Notes under the pieces: model-generated
Seen by the model: only the letters and a program-made list of their open reading frames with translations
What the model was told of the DNA's origin: nothing
The model's database searches: none
Source of the DNA: Paenibacillus terrigena DSM 21567
Lineage (GTDB): Bacteria > Bacillota > Bacilli > Paenibacillales > Paenibacillaceae
NCBI RefSeq assembly: GCF_000374845.1
Contig: NZ_KB895424.1
Location: 32,360 to 96,359 of the forward strand
Direction: 5' to 3'
DNA: 64,000 nucleotides
Shown here: in pieces, positions 48,271 to 56,455 of the stretch
Layout: each line of letters begins with the position of its first letter
How positions within the stretch are numbered: the first letter of the stretch is position 1
Program-made: the position numbers and the translations under genes

Positions 48271-48295
48271 CGTTTATGAGCAGCATATAGATCTT

Positions 48296-48327
48296 AAGTA
48301 TTATTTGTATTATAATAAGTAATACTT
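48296..48327 (+). promoter_or_regulatory. Palindrome at the gntR promoter
   Basis: AAGTATTA (48296-48303) and TAATACTT (48320-48327) are perfect inverted repeats flanking TATAAT-like sequence. Likely the operator for the GntR protein that follows. Confidence 0.55.
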
Positions 48328-48351
48328 AATGATCGATGAGAGGTGATACCT

Positions 48352-48732
48352 ATGGTGATTTCATTGGAGTTAGACAGCGAAACCCCGCTCTACGAGCAGC
48401 TGCGCAATCAGATCGTAATCGGCATTGCGACAGGACAACTCGAGACGGATGAGAAGCTGCCGACCGTTCGCCAGCTAGCTGAAGATCTCGGGATTAATAC
48501 AATGACAGTGAATAAAGCATACGCACTGCTGAAGCAAGAAGGCTATATTGTGATTGATCGTAGACATGGTGCGAAGGTGGGCACTCGTACGGCGGAAGAT
48601 CCTAAGCACGCGGCCCATTTGGAAGAGCAGCTTCAATTAATGATTGCGGAGGCGACGATCAAAGGTGTCGATCAACCGTGTTTCCAGGCGCTTTGTTCGC
48701 AGATTTTCGCCCGAATGACCTATCAGCACTAG
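48352..48732 (+). CDS. GntR-family regulator, YtrA subfamily
   Basis: A 126-residue protein with wHTH PLYEQLRNQIVIGIATGQL..LPTVRQLAEDLGINTMTVNKAYALLKQEGYI (core LPTVRQLAEDLGINTMTV) and only a short C-terminal helix, the YtrA type that regulates membrane-transport genes and often its own operon. ATG at 48352 follows AGGTGATACC. The two membrane-protein genes downstream are likely its operon partners. Confidence 0.9.
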   Translation: MVISLELDSETPLYEQLRNQIVIGIATGQLETDEKLPTVRQLAEDLGINTMTVNKAYALLKQEGYIVIDRRHGAKVGTRTAEDPKHAAHLEEQLQLMIAEATIKGVDQPCFQALCSQIFARMTYQH

Positions 48733-48768
48733 AAGAACTAGAATTCATTGTGAAGAGAGTTGATTACA

Positions 48769-50151
48769 ATGTTGTTGGTGATTTATCTCGTTACCATTCT
48801 GATTTGTTACATAGCTATGTTAACGACCTATATGCCGCAAGCGAAATATCACAACGGGATGCTGTTCGCGGTGATGCTGCCTTCGCAGGCGATGGACCAT
48901 CCAGCGATCCGTGAGGTTCAGGCACAATTCAAGAAGCAATTTAGACAGGTGATTGTTGGATCTCTTGTTGCGCTTATTCCCCTAGTACTGCTGTACGCGC
49001 AGCTTGCTTATCAGACGATTTATTTTCTCGTATGGTTGACGGTCTTTGCTGTCGTGATCGTGATTCCATTTCGTCGAGCCTTTCGAGCGACGCTTGCGTT
49101 AAAACGTGAGCACGACTGGTTCGTAGGGATGAAGCGGGTCATCCATAGCGATCTACGGGTTGCTCAGCTGAAGAATAAGCGCTCGGCGCCATTGTGGCTG
49201 TTCATCATTCCCTTTGCGATGTCGCTTAGTCTTATTGGATGGGCTGCGAGTGACCCGACGCGGGATTTAGGGCTTCCGATCACCAGTCTTATTATGTCCG
49301 TGATCTTCTTCTTGACCTCGCTCAGTATGCGCAAGGTTAAGGGGAAAGTGTATAGTGCGAACAGTGAAGTGAATCTCAGCTTGAATCAAGCCAAACGACG
49401 TTTGTGGTCTTACTGCTGGCTATTCATGGCGATCCTGGAGAATGTCCACTTCCTGCTGATCGATCAGCTTATGATGAATGAGAACCAAGAATGGAAGGGC
49501 GTATGGCTCGTTGTTACGCTGTTGTTCACAGCCATTCCGCTGGGCATTATTTTAACGGTGAATCATCGCGTGAAAATGTCGGAGCAAGACATATTAGCGA
49601 ATGATGGGAAGATCATCTACTCCGACGATGACGAATATTGGGGAAATGGCTTCACATACCATAACCCGAACGACAGCAGTGTGTTTGTTACCAAAAGAGT
49701 AGGGATTGGATTTACGATCAATTCAGCGACGCCGGTAGGAAAGGTGTTCGTCTGGGGTTCTGCGATCGTGTTCGCTGCTATTATTGTAGGCGTATCGTTC
49801 CTGTTGATCCGTTCGGAACTGACGTCGCCGGTCTTAACGATCACGGCTGAGCATATCGTACATATTGATTACCCGATGTACTCGTATGATTTTAAGATGG
49901 ATGATATTGAACAATTATCCCTTGTTGACAGCATTCCGAAGGGGACGAAGACGAATGGGGAAGCGACAGATCAATATGCACGAGGGAACTTCCGATTGAA
50001 GGAGTTAGGCAGGTCCAAGCTATATGTCGTCAAAAATAACCCGCCGTACATTCAGATCAAGCTCAAGGATCTTTATGTGTTCTATAATGAGAAGGACCCA
50101 ACGCAGACGAAGAAATGGTATGAGCAGCTTCAAATACAGGTACAGAAGTAG
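48769..50151 (+). CDS. Membrane protein with DUF1648/DUF5808-type segments
   Basis: A 460-residue polytopic protein, eight or so hydrophobic helices, usually found after YtrA-type GntR genes. The middle contains DDDEYWGNGFTYHNPNDSSVFV (DUF5808-like, YWG.GF.Y.NPND core) and the end, from about 350, a small beta-rich soluble part (LTITAEHIVHIDYPMYSYDF) that could be a PH-like fold. A bacitracin/lantibiotic-stress or SdpI-like role is known for relatives; none is demonstrated by the sequence. ATG at 48769; the gene starts 36 bases after gntR. Confidence 0.75.
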   Translation: MLLVIYLVTILICYIAMLTTYMPQAKYHNGMLFAVMLPSQAMDHPAIREVQAQFKKQFRQVIVGSLVALIPLVLLYAQLAYQTIYFLVWLTVFAVVIVIPFRRAFRATLALKREHDWFVGMKRVIHSDLRVAQLKNKRSAPLWLFIIPFAMSLSLIGWAASDPTRDLGLPITSLIMSVIFFLTSLSMRKVKGKVYSANSEVNLSLNQAKRRLWSYCWLFMAILENVHFLLIDQLMMNENQEWKGVWLVVTLLFTAIPLGIILTVNHRVKMSEQDILANDGKIIYSDDDEYWGNGFTYHNPNDSSVFVTKRVGIGFTINSATPVGKVFVWGSAIVFAAIIVGVSFLLIRSELTSPVLTITAEHIVHIDYPMYSYDFKMDDIEQLSLVDSIPKGTKTNGEATDQYARGNFRLKELGRSKLYVVKNNPPYIQIKLKDLYVFYNEKDPTQTKKWYEQLQIQVQK

Positions 50152-50185
50152 TTCGGATGAGCATGACATAGCTTAGGAGGTACAT

Positions 50186-50611
50186 ATGGTTGAGATGATT
50201 GCTTGGGTGGTTAGCGGTATTTTATTGGTCGTAAGCGGGTTGCATTTTTACTGGGCATTTGGCGGGAAGCGAGGCAATAGCGCGGTTATCCCCACGAATG
50301 GATCGGAGAAGCTCTTCCAGCCATTGCCGATCGGTACAAGTATGGTTGGACTTCTGCTCGCTCTAGCAGCTTGGATTGCACTCGAGTGGAGCAGCGTGAT
50401 TAAACCGCTATTATTCTCTGATCTTCTCCTCCAAGTTGGGGGCTGGGTCGTAGCAGCTGTGTTCATCATTCGTGGCATCGGAGATTTCAAATGGGTGGGG
50501 CTATTCAAGCGCAAGAAGGGTACGGTATTCGCTAAATGGGACAGTAGGCTGTATTCCCCGCTTTGCCTCTTACTCGGCATCTCTTATATTCTGATAGGCA
50601 CAATGAGATAG
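50186..50611 (+). CDS. DUF3995 membrane protein
   Basis: 141 residues with four hydrophobic helices. The start VVSGLHFYWAFGGKRG matches the DUF3995 hallmark (H.YWA.GG). RBS TTAGGAGGTACAT. Third gene of the gntR unit. Function unknown. Confidence 0.8.
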   Translation: MVEMIAWVVSGILLVVSGLHFYWAFGGKRGNSAVIPTNGSEKLFQPLPIGTSMVGLLLALAAWIALEWSSVIKPLLFSDLLLQVGGWVVAAVFIIRGIGDFKWVGLFKRKKGTVFAKWDSRLYSPLCLLLGISYILIGTMR

Positions 50612-50625
50612 GATTCGTAAATGAT

Positions 50626-50655
50626 AAAACTCGGCCGCTGGGGTCGAGTTTTATT
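50626..50655. terminator. Terminator between DUF3995 and arsR-type genes
   Basis: AAAACTCG..CGAGTTTT followed by ATTTG; usable from both sides. Confidence 0.75.
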
Positions 50656-50661
50656 TGTGCC

Positions 50662-51372
50662 TCACACCAAGTCTTCCATCGCGATGGAGTACAAAGCTTG
50701 AAGCTTCGTCCGGCCTTCCTCCGTCAATCGAACTGCTCTAGATCCTCCTTCCATTCGTACAATCCACTTCATCTCAAAGAAATGCTTCGCGATAACGGCC
50801 CCCAAGAATCCGCCGATATGATGGATCCTCTCGCTCCAGTCGAGGCATCGCTTGGCAAAAATCCGTCGGTTCACTTTCATGGTCGTGAGATCGAGACCGA
50901 GACCGAGCGAACGGAAATGCTCGATACCTTGCTCCGTAACATCAAATTCAGTCTCGGAACGATGGGCAACATAACCCTTTGTGATGAGTGCTTGGGTCAG
51001 GGCTACCCCTAATTTGCCAGCCAGATGGTCATAACAGGTACGTGCATGACGGACCTTCTCCATCTCCTGTGACTGGCGTAAGGAGCGTATCTGTACGGGT
51101 GGGGACATCGTCGAGATCAGCTCCATCAACTCAGCTACTTCCTGACTTGCTAGCCTGTAATAACGATGCCTTCCATGTTGTTCGACGGCTATTAAATTTC
51201 CTTTCACGAGTTTAGAGAGATGGGAGCTTGCCGTTTGCGGCGTGACGCCAGGGATATAGGCAAGCTCGCCTGCGGGCAGCGCATGACCTCCCATCAGCGC
51301 ATCGAGCATCGCGGCGCGGGTAGGATCACCGATGAGGGACGTGATCATGGTTATTTTCGGATATGCATTCAT
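50662..51372 (-). CDS. ArsR-family regulator with long C-terminal region
   Basis: 236 residues. Residues 10-85 form an ArsR-type wHTH: ITSLIGDPTRAAMLDALM, then LPAGELAYIPGVTPQTASSHLSKL. The remaining 150 residues are helical with no cysteine metal motif of the classical kind, as in YczG/YwfK-like ArsR relatives. The start is at 51372; no ribosome binding site is visible, but a promoter lies so close that the mRNA may be leaderless. Divergent from the DinB gene, which is its probable target. Confidence 0.87.
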   Translation of the reverse strand: MNAYPKITMITSLIGDPTRAAMLDALMGGHALPAGELAYIPGVTPQTASSHLSKLVKGNLIAVEQHGRHRYYRLASQEVAELMELISTMSPPVQIRSLRQSQEMEKVRHARTCYDHLAGKLGVALTQALITKGYVAHRSETEFDVTEQGIEHFRSLGLGLDLTTMKVNRRIFAKRCLDWSERIHHIGGFLGAVIAKHFFEMKWIVRMEGGSRAVRLTEEGRTKLQALYSIAMEDLV

Positions 51373-51407
51373 ATTTCGATGATAATTTAAATATGCGAGG
51401 TTTACAA
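51370..51407 (-). promoter_or_regulatory. arsR-type promoter and inverted repeat
   Basis: Minus strand TTGTAA (51407-51402), 17-base spacer, TATCAT (51384-51379). CATATTT (51370-51376) and AAATATG (51389-51395) are perfect inverted repeats across the -10 and start codon; a plausible autoregulatory site. The start point would fall at about the A of the start codon. Confidence 0.55.
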
Positions 51408-51440
51408 TACTCCTAAAAGCATGCTAGGAGGACATCAGAA

Positions 51441-51914
51441 ATGAATGCAAAAGAACTTATACTTCTTGATTTGAAAGAAACAAGGCGGCGATTTTTGAAA
51501 ACAGCATATGGGATCCCCGATGCGTATTTGAATTGGCAGCCGGATGCAACTGCGCTAAGCATAGGACATATGATTCGGCACGTCCTGCTCCATGATTATT
51601 CGTGGTACTTGATATTGACGGAACATCGTCTACCTGCCGACGAGGAAAGAGCCCCATTATGGGAGCTCCCGTTCACCTCCGTGCAAGATGAGGTGGATCG
51701 GTCGATTGCCTATCATGAGCAATTCATCGCTTATGTTGAATCCTTGGATGTAGAAGATTTTGAGAGCAAGCTGATCCAGTGGCCGCATCGCCCGATTGCG
51801 CGCTATCTTGGGGATACGTTAGAACGCAAATCGTATCATGATGCCGTGCACACCGGTCAGCTGCTGCAATATATGCGAATGCTTCAACTGGATCGGCCCG
51901 ATATTTGGGACTAA
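51441..51914 (+). CDS. DinB-family protein
   Basis: 157-residue four-helix bundle of the DinB/YfiT type, which usually binds a divalent metal with three histidines and may act as a thiol-dependent transferase. His in HMIRHVLLHDYSW and in SYHDAVHTGQLLQYMR fit the metal sites. RBS TAGGAGGACATCAGAA. Divergent from the ArsR gene, sharing a 68-base control region. Confidence 0.87.
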   Translation: MNAKELILLDLKETRRRFLKTAYGIPDAYLNWQPDATALSIGHMIRHVLLHDYSWYLILTEHRLPADEERAPLWELPFTSVQDEVDRSIAYHEQFIAYVESLDVEDFESKLIQWPHRPIARYLGDTLERKSYHDAVHTGQLLQYMRMLQLDRPDIWD

Positions 51915-51935
51915 TCATTTAGGATACATACAGAG

Positions 51936-51966
51936 CTCGGCCGTATGTGGTCGGGTTTTTATTTTG
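51936..51966 (+). terminator. dinB-type gene terminator
   Basis: CTCGGCC-GTATGT-GGTCGGG (two G-T pairs) then T5-ATTTT. Confidence 0.75.
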
Positions 51967-51986
51967 CCCGAATCAGATTCCAAGGG

Positions 51987-52040
51987 TTGACAAAAAGGGG
52001 TGATTCGAACATAATAATATATGATCATATGCTCATATAT
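51987..52040 (+). promoter_or_regulatory. CDF exporter promoter with ArsR/SmtB-type operator
   Basis: TTGACA (51987) and CATAAT (52010), 17-base spacer. The operator-like ATATATGA-N8-TCATATAT (52017-52040) covers the start point. This AT-rich imperfect palindrome is of the CzrA/CadC/SmtB class, which metal ions release. No such sensor gene is adjacent. Confidence 0.65.
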
Positions 52041-52104
52041 ACACTAAATAAAAATATTAAACAGAGGATTCATATTCTGATTCGATGAAGGGGGATAATA
52101 ACCT

Positions 52105-53058
52105 ATGCATAGCCATTCACATTCACATGGACACAGTCATAGTCACAGTCATCATCATCACGGCCACGGGCATAGCTACGATCACGGTAGAGAAGGTAAT
52201 AAGAAAGGTTTAATCATTGCGCTCTCGATTACAGCGGGGATTATGCTGCTAGAGTTCTTCGGCGGATTAATCACGAATAGTTTGGCGCTCTTGTCGGATT
52301 CCGGGCACATGCTGAGCGATACGAACTCGCTGATCCTAACCTTGGTCGCGATCTGGTTTGCGACACGGCCAGCCTCGCCGAACAAGACGTATGGCTATTA
52401 CCGTTTCGAGATTCTGGCTGCATTATTCAACGGGGTCACGTTATTTGCGATCGCAGGCTTTATTACATGGGAAGCGATCCAGCGGTTCAACAACCCACCT
52501 GAGGTAGCTAGCGGCTCGATGATGCTCATTGCTTCGGTCGGTCTTCTTGCCAATCTTATCAGCGCATGGGCGTTAATGCGGAAAGGCGACGTGAAGAATA
52601 ACGTCAATCTTCGCAGTGCCTATCTCCACATCATTGGTGATGCGCTCGGTTCTGTCGGTGCGATTCTAGCTGGGATCGTGATGTGGATTTTCGGTTGGTA
52701 CATTGCCGATCCGATTATTTCCGTCGTCGTCGCCCTCTTAATCTTGCGCAGCGCGTGGGGCGTCATTAAGCATACGGTGCATATCCTGATGGAAGGCACC
52801 CCGATTACCGTGAATCAATATGAAGTGAAGGAAGCGTTGGAACGGATTGAAGGGGTCATTGATGTTCATGACCTTCATATTTGGACGATTACATCGAATT
52901 TGGATTCCTTGACCTGCCATATGCTTATCGAGGACGATCAGGATGGTCAGCGCATTCTGCAAGATGCGATCCATCTGATTGAAGAGAAGTTCAAAATCCA
53001 ACATACAACGATCCAGATCGAGACCTCGAAAGTCCATCATGGGGAGATGCAAGTATAA
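52105..53058 (+). CDS. Cation diffusion facilitator (zinc/cobalt efflux), CzcD type
   Basis: 317-residue antiporter exporting Zn2+ and similar ions in exchange for protons. The first 30 residues are a His-rich tail (HSHSHSHGHSH..HHHHGHGH) that may gather metal. Six membrane helices follow with the transport-site pairs in SDSGHMLSDT and HIIGDALGS, then a cytosolic C-terminal domain with VHDLHIWTI. Regulated probably by a metal sensor through the operator above. Confidence 0.93.
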   Translation: MHSHSHSHGHSHSHSHHHHGHGHSYDHGREGNKKGLIIALSITAGIMLLEFFGGLITNSLALLSDSGHMLSDTNSLILTLVAIWFATRPASPNKTYGYYRFEILAALFNGVTLFAIAGFITWEAIQRFNNPPEVASGSMMLIASVGLLANLISAWALMRKGDVKNNVNLRSAYLHIIGDALGSVGAILAGIVMWIFGWYIADPIISVVVALLILRSAWGVIKHTVHILMEGTPITVNQYEVKEALERIEGVIDVHDLHIWTITSNLDSLTCHMLIEDDQDGQRILQDAIHLIEEKFKIQHTTIQIETSKVHHGEMQV

Positions 53059-53072
53059 TCGTTCATTCAAGT

Positions 53073-53106
53073 CACATCGGATATCCATCTGATGTGGCTT
53101 CTTTGC
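53073..53106 (+). terminator. Terminator of the CDF gene
   Basis: CACATC-GGATATCCATC-GATGTG-like stem (CACATCGGAT and ATCTGATGTG) then CTTCTTTG. Modest T tract. Confidence 0.6.
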
Positions 53107-53192
53107 ATGAAAATCTATCGTGATCTGGCTGTGGCATCTGCGTTATACTTGAGCTATATTGCTAGATTATGAGTTAAGAGGAGTTGTGAAAA

Positions 53193-54284
53193 TTGAGCAA
53201 ACAATCCGCTCTAGCTGAAGCATTTCGTCAGTCGGCCTACAAGGTTCCAGGTCATGGGGACTTGATCGTGCAGAATTTACGTACCGTGTTGGATCAGATC
53301 GATGGAGAACTGGAGAGTGATCGATACGGCTCGGGTAAGATCATTGAAGATTTTCAAGATAAGATGGCTGCTTACTTAGGGAAGGAGAAGGCCGTATTCT
53401 TCCCGAGTGGTACGATGGCACAGCAGATTGCCTTGCGGATATGGTGCGATCAGCGTGGCGTTGCCAAGGTTGCCTATCATCCGTTAGCTCATCTGGAGAT
53501 CCATGAGAATGACGCGCTCCGGGAACTGCACCGGATCGAGCCGATCCTTCTCGCAGACAAAGACCGGTTGATTCGTCTGGAAGATGTCATGAACATGCCG
53601 GAAGAGATCTCCTGCCTGCTTCTCGAACTTCCACAGCGCGAGATTGGCGGTCAATTACCGGCTTACGAAGAGCTTGAGGCGATTTCGAAGTATTGCCGGG
53701 AGCGGGGCATTAAGCTGCATATGGATGGAGCTCGCTTATTCGAGATTATGCCGTATTATGGTCGCTCGGCAGCAGAGATTAGTTCACTCTTTGATAGTGT
53801 CTATATTTCTTTTTACAAAGGGATTGGGGGTATTGCAGGTGCGATTCTTGCGGGGGATTCCGACTTTATCGACACCTCGAGAGTGTGGAAGCGAAGACAT
53901 GGCGGCGACCTGATCAGTCTATACCCGTACATCCTCAGTGCCGATTATTATTTCCAGCAGCGTATCGGTAAGATGCAGCAGTATCATGAAGATGCCAAGG
54001 CACTGGCAGGGCTCTATAATGCTTGCCATGGTATTGCCACAAGGCCAGTGGAACCGGTGTCGAACATGTTTCATGTGCACATCGATATGCCCAAGCATCA
54101 GCTTGAACCGTTATTAATTCAGTGTTACGAAGAGACGGGCGTCGGACTTACGAGTTATCTCGTGGAGGCAGGAGATACGTCTTGCGCTTACGAGGTGAGT
54201 GTTGGAGACCGATACGCGAGTTTGCCGAAGGAACGGTTGAAGGAAGCCTTGCAGTGGCTGGATAAGAAGATGATGGAATTTTAA
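53193..54284 (+). CDS. Low-specificity threonine aldolase-like PLP enzyme
   Basis: 363-residue fold-type I PLP enzyme of the beta-eliminating-lyase/threonine aldolase family, cleaving threonine or similar beta-hydroxy amino acids to glycine. Visible: FFPSGTMAQQIAL (cofactor ring contact), KLHMDGARLFE (Asp contacting PLP nitrogen), and the Schiff-base lysine in ISFYKGIGGIAGAIL. The start is TTG at 53193 with AAGAGGAG upstream. Confidence 0.9.
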   Translation: MSKQSALAEAFRQSAYKVPGHGDLIVQNLRTVLDQIDGELESDRYGSGKIIEDFQDKMAAYLGKEKAVFFPSGTMAQQIALRIWCDQRGVAKVAYHPLAHLEIHENDALRELHRIEPILLADKDRLIRLEDVMNMPEEISCLLLELPQREIGGQLPAYEELEAISKYCRERGIKLHMDGARLFEIMPYYGRSAAEISSLFDSVYISFYKGIGGIAGAILAGDSDFIDTSRVWKRRHGGDLISLYPYILSADYYFQQRIGKMQQYHEDAKALAGLYNACHGIATRPVEPVSNMFHVHIDMPKHQLEPLLIQCYEETGVGLTSYLVEAGDTSCAYEVSVGDRYASLPKERLKEALQWLDKKMMEF

Positions 54285-54302
54285 GTCATATCGTTAAGGA
54301 GA

Positions 54303-54327
54303 AGGACACCGAGCAGGTGTCTTTTTT
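54303..54327 (+). terminator. Threonine aldolase gene terminator
   Basis: AGGACACC-GAGCA-GGTGTCTTTTTT. Confidence 0.85.
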
Positions 54328-54432
54328 CTCATCCCCAAAAAATACATTATTCGACAATTTTATCTTCTCACCGTAGGTCATTCATGATATTCTTCTACTA
54401 ATACCATACTAAATATGTGTTGGAGGCGTTCT

Positions 54433-55689
54433 ATGCTTGATTACTTCAAGGACTTTATCCTGAACATCTTCATCATATTTACTCCACTCGTCATGTACCC
54501 CTATATTTATAAAATAAAAGAACGGAACCTGCTATACAGCTTCCTGATCTATATACTCTTTGCTATCGCCATGGTCTTGACGATGTCTTTTCCAGTAACG
54601 TTAAATGGCATTACATATGATTTTTGGTCGATTCCGCTAGCCGTAGGCTCGTTGTATGGCGGATTGTCTGTTTCGGGCTTGTTATATCTAACGATCGTGG
54701 GTTATCGGTTCTTGAACGAAAGTCCGCATGATTGGGCGTATATCTTTTCGCTAATGCTTACTTTCGTGTTGGTGATGCTGTCGCTTCGCATCTTTGACGG
54801 AATGAAAACGATTTGCAAAATCGGGGTCGCTGTCTGCTTAAGTCTCCTGATTAAATTTCTCACGTTAACCGTGTACTTCACATGGATTGGGCAGTTCGAG
54901 ATTCTGTTCATCAAGCCTTGGACGATTCTGCAGACCTACATCTTACAAGCTGTCATCGTCGCCTTCTACGTGTATTTGATTGAGTCCCTGAACAAGTATT
55001 TCTACATGCAGGAAGAGGTCATTAAGAGCGAGAAGATGAAGATCGTCGGTGATATGGCGGCGTCTGTCGCGCATGAGATCAGGAATCCGCTGACTGCAGT
55101 GAGGGGCTTCATTCATTTATTCGGCTCCGATCACCTGGACCACGAGAAGAAGACGATGTATCAGCAGATTTGTTTTGAGGAGCTTGATCGTACGGAGCAT
55201 ATCATTACGGATTACCTCGCCTTGGCGCAGCCCGATCCTGGGATTACGGAAGAATTGCATATTCAAGATGAGCTCTTGTATCTATCGAATGTGCTGACAA
55301 CGTACGGGAATTACAATCAGATCAAGATTCATGTCATACCCGCCCAGGAGAGACCTTTTTATATTACAGGGGATCGTTATAAATTCCGGCAGGCCCTGCT
55401 TAACATTGGCAAGCATGCGATTGAAGCGATGCAAGAAGGCGGCATGCTGACGCTGCAAGTGTGTCCGTGGAATGATTACGCGAAGATTAGCATGCGTGAT
55501 ACAGGGGGCGGGATGACCGCAGAGCAGATTCGGAGACTCGGCACCCCGTATTACTGTACGAAGGAGAAAGGAACGGGTCTGGAGATGACCGTTGCCTTTA
55601 GTATGATTAAGAAGATGAACGGCAAGATCGATGTTCGCAGCAAAATGGGCAAAGGGACAGAATACGTCCTGCTGTTCCCGATCACTTAA
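54433..55689 (+). CDS. KinB-like membrane sensor histidine kinase
   Basis: 418 residues. Six or so hydrophobic helices to about 195 match a 5TM-5TMR_LYT input domain, as in KinB sporulation kinases. The phospho-acceptor is His in VAHEIRNPLTAVRGF. The catalytic domain has DTGGGM (G1) and TKEKGTGLEM (G2). Two changes stand out: the N-box reads LLNIGKHAIEAM, with His where the ATP/Mg asparagine is normal, and the G2 box has Glu for the second-last Gly. ATG at 54433 follows TTGGAGGCGTTCT; the ATG at 54415 overlaps nothing better. No response regulator adjoins, as is usual for phosphorelay kinases. Confidence 0.88.
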   Translation: MLDYFKDFILNIFIIFTPLVMYPYIYKIKERNLLYSFLIYILFAIAMVLTMSFPVTLNGITYDFWSIPLAVGSLYGGLSVSGLLYLTIVGYRFLNESPHDWAYIFSLMLTFVLVMLSLRIFDGMKTICKIGVAVCLSLLIKFLTLTVYFTWIGQFEILFIKPWTILQTYILQAVIVAFYVYLIESLNKYFYMQEEVIKSEKMKIVGDMAASVAHEIRNPLTAVRGFIHLFGSDHLDHEKKTMYQQICFEELDRTEHIITDYLALAQPDPGITEELHIQDELLYLSNVLTTYGNYNQIKIHVIPAQERPFYITGDRYKFRQALLNIGKHAIEAMQEGGMLTLQVCPWNDYAKISMRDTGGGMTAEQIRRLGTPYYCTKEKGTGLEMTVAFSMIKKMNGKIDVRSKMGKGTEYVLLFPIT

Positions 55690-55695
55690 GATTCG

Positions 55696-55722
55696 TTCGT
55701 CACATGCATGAGGTGACTTTTG
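55696..55722 (+). terminator. Weak terminator after the kinase gene
   Basis: GTCAC-ATGCATGAG-GTGAC then TTTTGT. Confidence 0.5.
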
Positions 55723-55817
55723 TAACCTCGATCAAATTACATATTTCACTGGTTGAGATGCCTCAAATTCGAGATACTAAGACTATCAAATCGAATCCTT
55801 GAGGGAGTGGTTTTTAA

Positions 55818-56291
55818 ATGAGTCCAATCAATTCTATGTTTATTTCGATGATCATATTTTTCTTTATTTTGCGCGGTCTGCAGCGTGGGATGAACTCGCC
55901 AATTGCCAAGTCAGGGCTTCCGTTAGTCCTGCCGATCCTCTATATTAGCACATCGATGCTTCAACTGCTCGATCCGAATCTTCACATTCAGAGCGAACAG
56001 CTGCTTATTGCAGCCCTTGCAGGGATGGTCTTATCCATACCGCTCATTCTAACAACGAACTTCGAAGTGCGTGAAGCGGGTAACACCTTTATCAAATGTA
56101 ATAAGCTCATGTTCCTGCTGCTCATTACGATATTCGCGCTGCGTTTCATTGCGATTGCAACCGTGAAGGGCATGGACCCAGGTACGCTAAGCTTCCTGCT
56201 CAACTTTATGACATTCAGTTACATTGTCTGCTGGAGAGTGGCATGTTTCGTTAAATTCCATAACGTGAGATCGAAATCGATTGCTGCATAA
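55818..56291 (+). CDS. CcdC-like integral membrane protein
   Basis: 157 residues with four membrane helices of the CcdC/DUF1453 type (early GMNSPIAKSGLPLVLP and central FIKCNKLMFLLLI). The family is named from the Bacillus cytochrome c maturation gene cluster, but most members have no known task. Preceded by TTGAGGGAGTGG. Confidence 0.65.
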   Translation: MSPINSMFISMIIFFFILRGLQRGMNSPIAKSGLPLVLPILYISTSMLQLLDPNLHIQSEQLLIAALAGMVLSIPLILTTNFEVREAGNTFIKCNKLMFLLLITIFALRFIAIATVKGMDPGTLSFLLNFMTFSYIVCWRVACFVKFHNVRSKSIAA

Positions 56292-56299
56292 TTCCAAGA

Positions 56300-56324
56300 A
56301 GGGTGCCCAAGGGCACTCTTTTTC
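56300..56324 (+). terminator. Terminator of the CcdC-like gene
   Basis: GGGTGCCC-AA-GGGCACTC followed by TTTTTC. Confidence 0.85.
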
Positions 56325-56455
56325 TACGTCTGAAGACAGTTTTAAGATCCATCTCCGGTCGGGGGTGAATTCTAGACTACAGGATATTTTTGGAAAAACA
56401 TTCATGCGATACACTAATCCCATCAAGAAAAACGGTGCGAGGAGTGTAGAATGGA

